64,000 nt of DNA from positions 8,184,001-8,248,000 of the forward strand of contig CM073899.1 of assembly GCA_037176705.1 (NCBI GenBank). The letters run 5' to 3'. How positions within the stretch are numbered: the first letter of the stretch is position 1; every line of letters starts with the position of its first letter. Both the position numbers and the translations under genes were made by a program. This document shows positions 55,432 to 64,000 of the stretch, piece by piece. The notes under the pieces were generated by a model. That model saw only the letters and a program-made list of their open reading frames with translations. It searched no databases and was not told where the DNA came from. The stretch comes from Molossus alvarezi (taxonomy: Eukaryota; Chordata; Mammalia; Chiroptera; Molossidae).

Positions 55432-58400
55432 GGTTTAAGCATGATCAATTTGTAAGTTTACAGGCTCTGTTGATGTCTTGGGATAGGATTTTGCCTTTGT
55501 TTTCAGTGGTTTCTTGTCCTTGAAAATAATTTTATCTTCACTGCAGACAGAACTGAGTATTAAAGTAGATGTTCATTTGTAGTTAGGCACCTTTTTAAAA
55601 TGAAAAATGTAAATCCATGAGTTAATTCTTTTGAGTTTGGCTGCATATGAGTTATTTAGTAATACCTGGGAAGGTGCCCTCCAATGAGGTTGGAGAAAGT
55701 CTCTTACTGGATATCTTTTCCAGTGGACCAGTTCTCCTGGTTATGAGACATGATCTTAGAACTTTTCATCTCCCAAGAGTGCACCAAGAAATAAATCAGT
55801 TGCTAATTTATCAACTTCTTTAAGCTAGTTAATAAGCCATCCACAATAATGTACAATGTCTCCTTTTAGCAAAGTTGGTTAATATTTCCCTTCATCCAGG
55901 TGCATAAAACGATCAGTGACTATTTCGTAAGGAGAAAGTTTGTTTTCCAAAAGGAGTAGCTCTTGGGTTGAGAAGTGCTAGAGGGAAAGCTTTTGTTTGA
56001 GGGAGAGTAAAGGCTTTTGAAACTTTGCCTAGTTGAATTTCCCTTGTTCCACCAATCCAAAGGATTGGGAGTAGTAGGCACACTAAAAATGCTGTAGAAT
56101 AGGTCAAATGCTACAGATGAGCTTTATTATTTTCCCAGTGAAATTAAGTCCCTAAGTCAGTAAGTAACTCAAAGGTAATTCCCCAAATGGGAATTCTTCT
56201 TTCTAATAACAACTTACCAAGTATTAAGGTCACTGCTCTCCTCCAAGAGAATGCTAGAACCCAGTGAAAAAACATACGAATCATAACTAATACACATTTG
56301 TATCACTGAAATGGTGACATTTAAATTAAGTCCAATTACCATATCTCAAATGAACCTAAAGAGACTGGAAAATGTCCTTGGCATCTAGGGAGTCATTTTC
56401 ATGTGTTATATTTGGGACAGATAAAACATCTGCTGTACACCTCATGAGCTACAATAGGAAGTTTCCAGTAATATTGTCTACTCTATGAAATCAATTTTTC
56501 AGGACCTCAGTGTTTTAGCTCCTGTACATATTGGATTATAGGATGTTGAGTCCCTATAGGTAAAACAGGTTTCTGAGTGAGCCCAAGCCATACTGGTTTG
56601 TCTGAGTCAGTTTCCCCATTTTTATTACCATATCCTCTTTTCTTCCTTCATAACTGTCTGTTGAAAATACAAAAGATTGATTTTATTGATTTAATAGAAA
56701 GTAAAGTACATTCTTTACTTTGGTCTGGATAACATGACTGTTCAATGACTCCATTCTAGCGCAGCATTGCCAAGAATGATTTTTGTTTCTATGGTGGTAG
56801 CTTTAACATGTTCTGGAATTTTGGTAATTGCCAGTTGTTTTGGTTGCTGAATATCATCTAATAATTCTGCAACCAGTTTATTTTTTATATTTTTATGGGT
56901 CATTCTGAGGAAGTTAGGAAGCCTCTCTGCTTCCATACCTTTCCAGAGTCATACGCTATACCAAGTGCATATCACTAGGAGTGTGGATATTGGCTACTTA
57001 ATCTTTGGCCAATTGACAAGCTTGAGTTCGAACAATTAGTTCAGCTTGCTGGGCAGATCTTATTTCAGGTAGATAATAACTTTCAATCATGTCCACCATG
57101 GAAGTTATTGCATATCTAGCTTGGTAATGTCCCTGTTCATGTTTCAGAAAAGATAATCTGTAAACCGAATTAAGTCAGCATTGTCAATAGTAGTTCCTGT
57201 AAATCATTCCTGAGAACAAGATGGTAGTTAGTAAACAAAACAAACTCTGAATGTCTTCATCTTGTAAAGAGGATACAAAGTTGAGGGTTAAAACAACTAC
57301 ACCAAGTTAAAATAATATTAGGTGAAGAGATTAGGAGTACTTCATAAAAACCTAATCAATTAGAAGAGAAGTGTTGAATGCAATGAGAATTCAGTAGAGA
57401 TTTAATAGAATTAGGAACATAAATCATTAAAGGAGAGCGCATAACTATCTCTTCTTTTTGTTTATATAACATGGTTGCAGCAGAGATGGCCCTCATACAG
57501 GGATGAAGCTCTTTTGCTACTGAGTCTAGTTGCTTACTATAATATACTGTAGGTCTATGATGACCTCCATGTTTCTGAGGTAGAACTACTCAAACATTTT
57601 TTTTTTTTTTATGTGTAAAAAGAAGGAAATTTTATTAGGATGTCCCAAGGCAGGAGCTTTAGATAATGCTTTCTTTAAAGCTTCTACAGCTTATTTCCCT
57701 TCATGATGCCATTGACTTGGATATGGTTGATCTGACTTTAATAGGCTATATAGAGGCTGAGCTATTAATAAAAATATTGTAACCCAATTATGACAATATC
57801 TAGTTAAACCCAGGAATCCACTAAGCTGCTTTTTTGTTTTTGGAAGAGGAAAAGACAGGATTTCTCTTAGCCTTTCAGGGCTAATGAGTAGCCCATCTTT
57901 AGATATAAGCTAGCCAAGGCACTTTACTTGAGGTAAGCAAATTGAAGCTTGTCATTTGAGACCACATGTCCTTTCATAGCTAGCTGTTGTATAGGTGAAT
58001 TTGTGCTGTCAGGAGTCTAGTAATGTCCTAGAGCATAAAAGAAATCATCCACATATTGAGAGTGGAATCTTTACAAAATTTAATAATGTTTAAATCAGCT
58101 TTTCACATATGGAAGAAATAGGTGAGACTTTCTGTATATCCCTGGGGCATTATGATCCAAGTAAATTGGTGATCTTCCCAGATGAAGGCAAAGTGATATT
58201 GACTGTCTTTTTCTACTAGAATGCTGAAAAACGCACTACAAAAGTCTATTACTGAAAAATATTTGTAGTTCACATGGAATGGCTGATAATAAGGTATGTT
58301 AATTTGGAATAACTATCTTATATATAGCCCTGAGCTTCTGTATAAATCTCCATCCTTTTCCATTTGGTTTCTTTACTAGAAGGACAGAAAAATTATAGGG

Positions 58401-58560
58401 GTTTGTACATGAAATTAAAAGCCCCCCCTTTAAATAATCTTGTATAATGGGCTTAATTCCACCTGGTGTCTCTACCTTAAATATTAGGTAGAGACAAAGT
58501 ATTATTAATAGTTAATTTAATAGGAGTGTCTGACTTGATCTTGCCAACATCTGTACTGAA
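55432..58560 (-). pseudogene. Retroviral pol remnant (RT, RNase H, integrase)
   Basis: RT lies at about 58,400-57,850, with a KKPNGKGWRF block (about 58,375), AFIWEDHQFTW (about 58,180), a PQGYTES block (about 58,145) and the catalytic Y-V-D-D at 58,055-58,044. The connection/RNase H side has a QWHHEG block (about 57,710) and YYSKQLDSVAKELHPC (about 57,545-57,490). RNase H/integrase follows, with a VAELLDDIQQPKQLAI block at 56,870-56,820 and LPQTKAFPLALLNPRATPFGK (about 56,010-55,950). The integrase C-terminal GPY-like block, LQPHWRAPSQVLL, is at about 55,690. The YVDD tetrad and Trp-rich blocks place it with class I/gamma-type elements. No frame longer than about 75 codons remains. Confidence 0.8.
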
Positions 58561-59000
58561 AAGAGTCCAAAGATTGGAACGCCCTGCAATATATATTCAG
58601 TGTCAGTATTATTTCCTCTTGTGGAAATTTCTTTAGTATCATTATTTTCTCAATTGGTTCAGCATCTGATTCATTTCATTCTGCGTACTTTTCACCTTTC
58701 TGGGAAAAGCATCATGGGTTTCAAGAAAATCTCTTCTTACCAAGTGAAATGGGGCCACTTGGACCAGCAAAAATATATGTTGCCCCATAATATTTCCTAT
58801 TTGAAAAGGGACAGGTTCTGATTTAAAAACAGTCATTTGTTCTTTAGATACCCCCACCATTTGTACAGAAGCTATACTCTGAGGTAGAGGTTAACTTGGT
58901 TGGGTAGGGTTAAGAATAGAAAAAGTAGCCCCAGTATCTATAAGGGTCTTAGTAATTTCCCCTTTCATGATCATTTGAATTTCTCCTAAAGTATTAGTAA
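58561..59000 (-). pseudogene. Retroviral protease remnant
   Basis: The active-site tetrad D-T-G-A lies at 58,938-58,927 in the context LIDTGATFSIL, the aspartyl-protease motif. It is followed by a frame of 72 residues (58,860-58,642) with a VRRDFLETHDA block equivalent to the LLGRDFL motif near the end of retroviral proteases. It lies between nucleocapsid and RT as expected. Stops separate the pieces. Confidence 0.8.
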
Positions 59001-60800
59001 GAAGAAGGGAAAATGCTCTCTCATAGTCCTTGGAGTAGGCCTATGCTTGCTTCTATTTTATTTCTCTTCATAAATTCTATTTTAGTTTTCTACAGTCCTT
59101 ATTACGGTGACCTGGCTTTTTATGGTAAACCAAGCTCCTCTCTCCCCTTATCTAAGAGATCTTCAGATAGATTTGACTTTATTGCTTAATTGCTGCACCT
59201 ATAAGCTCATAAATTTGGTAGCTTTATTTTTTTCTCACTTTTGGATAGTTTTAGATAGTTTATTAGCCATAATGGCCAGTTTATCATTATGTGTGGTCTG
59301 CCAGTTTAATTTATGTTGTTTGATCAATGTTACATGCTTTTTATTAGTCCTTATAAATGCCAAATTTAATAAGGGATCATTTTGATGATCCTTAAAACTG
59401 TCTGGAGACAGACCTGAGTATTGTTTGAAAGTTTTTTTTTACAACATTCAAAGAAATCAGGCAGTGGTTCATCATTTTTTTTTTTTTTTTTTACATTGCT
59501 GAATCTTGATCCAGTCCATTTTCCAGGGAAAAATATCAGGTATGTCTTAGTAAAGCTAGTGATATAATTCCTGCATTTTTCCTGGTTTGTCTATCTCCAT
59601 TGTAAAAAAAATATCTACAGGAGTATGCCCCCAAACCTTGTTTAGCTATCTTGTTTCCTTGCTCTCAGAAACCAGGAGGTACATTAATTGGAATAGGCCA
59701 GAACAGCCAGAATCATATGTTCTAACAGTTAAACCAAATACCTTTGCAAACCCATTGGCAGCCTGGAGAGGTTCAGGGAGATCCTTAGTTTGATTTCTTA
59801 ATTCTGTTCTCATCCAAGTAACATACAATCATGGGTTGCCCTCTACCTGAGACAGGGTATTCGCTGAAGGATAGAATTCCAGGATTATCCTTGTCTGAAT
59901 TTCTATTCTCGTTTTCCCCTAGTGGCATTGGAAAAACATCTAGAAGGAGAAGAAACTCAGAAGAGGGCAAGTCTATACAAGAAATCTCAGAGAGTCAAGG
60001 TTATGATGAAGGAGCTGCAAAAGAGGGAGGAATGGAGTGTTGGCATTTATTGGTTACAGAGCTTTCTTCAGTTCAAAGACAGCCTCTAAAGTTTTCTTAT
60101 TAACTTACTGTAGGGAAGACAATTTATTTGATCTTCTCCTAGAAGTTCCTAATTTCCAATCAAGATAAGCTTTTTATTCATTCATTTTTTAAAAAATTAG
60201 TTTTAACATTTTAAAAATATGTCTTTATTGATTTTTAGAGAGAGGAATGGAGAGGGAGAGAGAGATAGAAACATTGATGAGAAAGAAACATTGACTAGCT
60301 GCCTCTTGCACACCCCCACTGGGAACTGAACTCACAACCCAGGCATGTGCCCTGCCTGGGAATCGAACCAGTGACCTCTTGGTACATGGGTGGATACTCA
60401 ACCACTGAGTCTCACCAGCTGGGCACCATTTATTCACTTTAATTTTAGAGATAATTTTTTCAGTTGGAAATTCAGAAAAATCAATTTGGAGGTGTCAAAA
60501 GATCCCTACTTTGGTCATTTTAATCTAACATAATTTTTAATTAAATTTTTCCATTTCCGTAAACACTTGAAAGATGTTCTTCCATACAAATTATAAATAT
60601 AACCTGTGGGAATATTAACAGGGGGGCTAGGATTCTTGGTGTTTATTGACCTTAGAGGCAGTGTTTCCCAGTTTAATTTTAGTCTTTCTTTGGATATCTC
60701 CAGAGTCTAAACACATTTTCTAGGGACATTGTATGGAGGGTCAAAGTATTCTGCCTATGGATAGAGCTCCATGGGGCTCTCACCCCCTGAGTCACATCAA
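59001..60800 (-). pseudogene. Retroviral gag remnant (capsid, nucleocapsid)
   Basis: Nucleocapsid: one degenerate zinc knuckle at about 59,132-59,089 reads YHKKPGHRNKDCRK, where His-4 and the last Cys survive but an upstream Cys has become Tyr. Capsid: frames at 59,970-59,785 (GRGQPMIVCYLDENRI, the capsid start region) and 59,828-59,646 (LPEPLQAANGFAKVFGLTVRTYDSG...FQLMYLLVSE) follow in order. The matrix part is poorly recognisable at about 60,450-60,800 and is split by a SINE. The frame is broken throughout. Confidence 0.75.
60213..60424 (-). mobile_element. Ves SINE (short type) in gag side of the ERV
   Basis: Reverse orientation: tail/T-rich left, gaga run at 60,238-60,270, gaaacattgatg, acccaggcatgtgccctg, gggaatcgaaccagt (B-box side) and the head reading gcccagctggtgagactcag from 60,424. 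Flanks read tttattcattc and tttattcact, possibly a diverged duplication. Confidence 0.85.
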
Positions 60801-60985
60801 CTTTCTTGCATGCCTCAGTTTCTCTCCCTGGCTATCTAATGCAGTTGTAAGGACTCTGGTCACTAGGTGACCAACCTTAATATGTGCATCCTTAGATAAG
60901 TCAATTGTTTAATTACAGTTGAGTTGGAATTCCCTATGGGATTCCTGCACACCATGAAGGATGCCCACTGACACCTCCATAAATT

Positions 60986-62340
60986 ATCAGAGTTCCATGG
61001 AAATATATACATAATTAGCAATAATGTTCTTAATCATATCCATGTGATATTCCTTTTTAATATGCTAATTCAAACTAAAAGTAATCTGAACAAAGTATCT
61101 TTGCTATTGTACTTAGCACTCATTCAATGTACTGAACACTCTCTGATTCAAAGATCTAAGACTGTTTTATCCATGTAATAAGCAACAGCTTTAATCTTCC
61201 TCTTCAAGACCTACATATTTCCTTTTATGTCAGATAGAAGAAAGTGTAGCTTAATGTCAATTACTATCAAAACCACCACAAGCAGAACATCACTGTTACC
61301 ACAGGATCCTGTGCAGATACATTAAAATATTCTACCTATAATAAGCGATAAGAACTTAAAAAGAGAAAATGGGTGCTTACAAAATTTTAAAAAGGCTAAA
61401 AGAGCTGTTCTATGCATTGTCATTAGCAATGATTCCATGCCCACCAGGGAAAATGGTAAAGCTGTGAAGTGGGGAACAGAGAATATGCTTCTGGAACTTG
61501 TAAATCAAAGAATATGTCACCTCAACTGTAATTCAGTAAGCTGTCTTCACAACTTTCTACTGTGAGTTGCCGAAAAGGATCAAGGGCCATTATTCTGTTT
61601 CTTTTTAAGTATGATCATGAAACAAACAGTGTATGTCTTTTGAAACTTAAGATGGTTATAATTCAACACTTCTAAAAATCGGATGCCTGTGTACCCATGC
61701 TTACCAGCACAATGCATATGCATTGTGAACAAGATTAAAGTTTTTGCCTTAATAGCATTGTCCAGTTATCACACCAACAGCTGGCCTGCTCAATTCAAAA
61801 TGAGTCTGGAAGCCCAGCCTGGGTAGTCTGATAAAATATAGGTTTTAGCTTTCCAGTACATGCAGTAAAGGAAGTCATGTTAAAAGGCTGTTATTTAAAC
61901 ATATTTGATTAAAGTACATATGCATTGCATTAAACTTTAGTATACATATATCCACACACGCACACATATACATGTACATAGAAGCATTTATGCATGCATA
62001 AGGATTAAAACAATACTAACTCTCACTCACTGTGATATGAAACACTCTGATATTTTTTATTCTACTGTATTCTATTCTATTCTATTCTAGTTTTCACACT
62101 TGTCACAATTCAGTACATTCAATCATGATATGAAGTATGAGACATCTACCTTATACAAATGATGGAATGAATGTTGGTAACCAACCCACCATACCTACCA
62201 CAGAATGTTGGGATAATTTAGACTAATTTGTTCATATTTTAGATAAAAAAGAAATTATTTTTCTAAAATTATCCAACTAGAAGAGTAGCTGATTTGGACA
62301 CAGAAATCAGATCATTTGACTTCTTAGTCTAGATAATTGA
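60986..62340. other. Unassigned sequence with (TTCTA)n
   Basis: About 1.35 kb with no recognised gene. (attct)n repeats lie at 62,063-62,088 and a ca/tg-rich stretch at 61,955-61,980. This is where a 5' LTR of the retrovirus would be expected; I do not see one. Confidence 0.55.
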
Positions 62341-62640
62341 TATTCATTCTATAAAAGTTTATTGAGTACGTATTATTTATTAAGTAATTTACAAACACTA
62401 CCTTATTTCATTCTCAAACACTCAGAGACATACTTTTTTTTTTGGTAAGTGCCCCTAGCAAGAACCGAACCTGGGACTCTCTGGTCCACAGGACAATGCT
62501 CCAAGGTTGAGCCAAACTGGCCAGGGCAATCCATACATTTTATTATCTACCTGTCAAATAAAAGAAAACTGACACTCAGAGACATAAAATAACTCAAAGT
62601 TCAGTTCCTAAATCTGTGGTTCAATCCCTAATGTAAGACT
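62341..62640 (+). mobile_element. MIR fragment, split by a SINE
   Basis: tttattgagtacgtattatt, accttatttcattctcaaac, then after the SINE agaaaactgacactcagagac and ttcaatcccta follow the MIR SINE in order (the gag-cc-tgtgtgccag core is weaker). Old and diverged. Confidence 0.6.
62433..62527 (-). mobile_element. Ves SINE, only the 5' half
   Basis: Reverse orientation. The head agccctggccagtttggctc is read leftwards from 62,527, then agagtcccaggttcggttctt and a T-run at 62,433-62,443. The rest of the SINE is absent. It sits within an older MIR. Confidence 0.85.
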
Positions 62641-62699
62641 ACCCACATATAACACCACATACACATTGCCTTCTGGAGTACATCATTTAACAATAATCG

Positions 62700-62940
62700 T
62701 TATTAGCAATACTACTAAAATAAAATAATATGGTTATCATCATTTGTAGATCATGATCTCTCATGCACTATAAAAAATTATTTAATTTGGCGACTACCTT
62801 CCTAGAAGAAATGTATTTATTCATTTATAGGTAAGAATTCTATGAATTGTTGGGGTTTACTGAAACATTCAAGGTCACAAAATATTTTAATGTTAGAGCG
62901 TAGAAATGAACTTGGATTTATTTGCTTTTATGCTAAATCC
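62700..62940 (+). mobile_element. Possible second MIR fragment
   Basis: attcaaggtcacaaaatatt...gttagagcgtagaaatga resembles the MIR core (aaggtcacacagct...gcagagc) but is highly diverged. Tentative. Confidence 0.35.
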
Positions 62941-63129
62941 AGCACACATAAACTGTCAAAACTTAATTTGCTATTCTGTGGAAATTATGAGAATTGTATG
63001 GGGAAAAATATGGCAGCAAATTTCATGGCAATTTCTATGTAATTCATAGCAATTTCTATATAATGTCTATTAACATATTTAACTTTTAAAATAAAAATAA
63101 TAGTTGTATACCTCAAAAAGTATCTTTGA

Positions 63130-63250
63130 AATAGAGACTATTATTATCTCTGTTTTATAATTAGTAACCTGAGGCCAGAAAGGTCAAGTAATTAAGCTAA
63201 GATCACACAGCTACTTAATAGCAGAGATGAGTGTTGAGCCAGGCAATCCA
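63130..63250 (+). mobile_element. MIR fragment
   Basis: tgttttataattagtaacctgaggccagaaaggtcaag, then taagatcacacagctactta and gcagagatgagtgttgagcc, is a clear MIR core (about 110 bp). Confidence 0.8.
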
Positions 63251-63740
63251 AAGGGTAAGGTTTAAGCAACACAAAAACAGAGAGCTGGACTCTCAAAGTG
63301 GTTTGGCAACTCACAACACTTGTATGTTACTTTAAAGATTAGTAGAAATGAGACATGTAGTAACAAAGACAAACTTGTTTCTTATTTGTTTATTGATAGG
63401 CAAAGTCGCAAAGACTAGGGAAAGGCAAGGTTGATAAATAAAAGTAAATTTAATTGTATATATCTTTGAAGAAAAAGAGCAGTGAAATAAATTTAAAAAA
63501 ATAAGTTGTGACTGAAAACTGTAAGACATTAGGTGCTTAACTAAGGACTTTAACTGAATTTCCTCATGTTGAGAGTGAGACATTTAAGAAATTAGTCAAA
63601 TAACAAAATTATTAAATCTGGTTCAAGTAAGATTACTTTTACCATGCTGTAATCTCCAACTGGAATCCCTTTCTCCCTGCCTTCTTATAAACCTATCAAA
63701 TGTCCTTGGCCGGGCTAACACCCATTTACCTTTAAGAATT
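63251..63740. other. Unassigned sequence
   Basis: About 490 bp with no recognised gene or repeat. Confidence 0.5.
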
Positions 63741-64000
63741 TGGTTTGGCATCACATTAAATGGACAAAAACTACAAGCATTTCTCTTAAGAACAGAAACA
63801 TGACAGGGATGCCCACTCTTGCCACTCTTACTTAACATAGTACTGGAAGTCTTAGCCACAGCAATTAAACATAAAGAAAACATAAAAGGTATCCGAATTG
63901 AAAAGAGAAAATGAAACTGTCATTATTTACAGATGACATGATATTGCATATAGAAAACCTCTAACACTCCATCAAAAATCTACTAGAGCTAACAAACGAA
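63741..64000 (+). pseudogene. L1 ORF2 RT fragment, runs off the window
   Basis: Begins at attaaatggacaaaaactac within the RT (LNGQKLQAFLLRT-like, [24 protein letters not shown]), then [17 protein letters not shown] at 63,911-63,962, so the catalytic motif reads F-T-D-D. Continues to the window end. Frame is broken before the motif. 5' truncated at about 63,741. Confidence 0.85.

Larger units (their letters stand above)
52420..60985 (-). mobile_element. Endogenous retrovirus, class I (gamma-like), decayed
   Basis: On the minus strand, gag, pro, pol and env remains appear in the normal order, followed by a polypurine tract and 3' LTR. Every frame is broken by stops and indels. No LTR matching the 3' LTR is seen at the high-coordinate end (60,985 onwards), so the 5' LTR appears missing or unrecognisably altered. 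A Ves SINE is inserted in the gag side at 60,213-60,424. The class is inferred from RT and capsid wording (LPQG-like MPQGYTES, QWHHEGK-type RT-connection, single-knuckle NC) and not from a tree. Confidence 0.8.

Noticed and set aside
12244..62527. tRNA genes (A- and B-box-like motifs at each Ves head)
   Set aside because: The boxes are part of tRNA-derived SINEs with CT-rich bodies and A-tails; no cloverleaf with a proper acceptor stem was found.
12244..62527. CRISPR-like array formed by repeated Ves copies
   Set aside because: The copies are dispersed, in both orientations, with target duplications; there is no regular spacing or spacer structure.

Overview
This is a repeat-dense, intergenic-looking stretch of mammalian nuclear DNA, almost certainly from a bat. 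About a dozen tRNA-headed SINEs of the chiropteran Ves type occur on both strands, next to several generations of L1, a HAL1 relic, MIR and MLT1 remnants and at least five retroviral LTRs. I find no host protein-coding gene, structural RNA gene, CRISPR array or bacterial-type operon. Nearly every long open frame is a broken piece of L1 ORF1/ORF2 or of an endogenous retrovirus. Family names come from remembered consensus features, not from a database search.

Layout. 1-11.9 kb is a block of L1 pieces all on the minus strand: a 5' UTR cut by the window edge, an old 3' half, a younger 5'-truncated L1 and an old 5' half. 12-18.4 kb is mostly unassigned AT-rich sequence with a Ves SINE, a possible LTR and a well-bounded solo LTR. 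18.4-23.5 kb is an old plus-strand L1 with 5' UTR, ORF1 and ORF2, whose 3' part is interrupted by a SINE joined to an L1 3' end. 24-36 kb is mixed: HAL1, SINEs, three LTRs (one inside a TTCC microsatellite), an L1 3' UTR and an L1 RT fragment. 36.3-37.3 kb is an MLT1 LTR split by another old repeat. 39-51.15 kb is an old plus-strand L1 that holds one 8.7 kb insertion flanked by a 16-bp target duplication; that insertion carries two successive L1 5' UTR-ORF1 modules and one ORF2/3' end. 52.4-61 kb is a decayed class I (gamma-like) retrovirus on the minus strand with recognisable gag, pro, pol and env remains, a polypurine tract and a 3' LTR, but no visible 5' LTR. 61-64 kb holds MIR fragments, a truncated SINE and the start of another L1 ORF2.

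How the parts relate. L1 machinery would have copied the L1s, HAL1 and Ves SINEs (A-rich tails and target duplications are visible); retroviral integration left the LTRs. Target duplications give a nesting order in several places. The most unusual observations are the 41.5-50.1 kb L1 composite, best explained by template jumping between two L1 RNAs; its ~107-bp tandem 5' UTR monomers; a Thr-for-Ala change in the FADD catalytic motif shared by four L1 copies; and a ~480-bp unassigned sequence present in opposite orientations at 34.5 and 51.8 kb.
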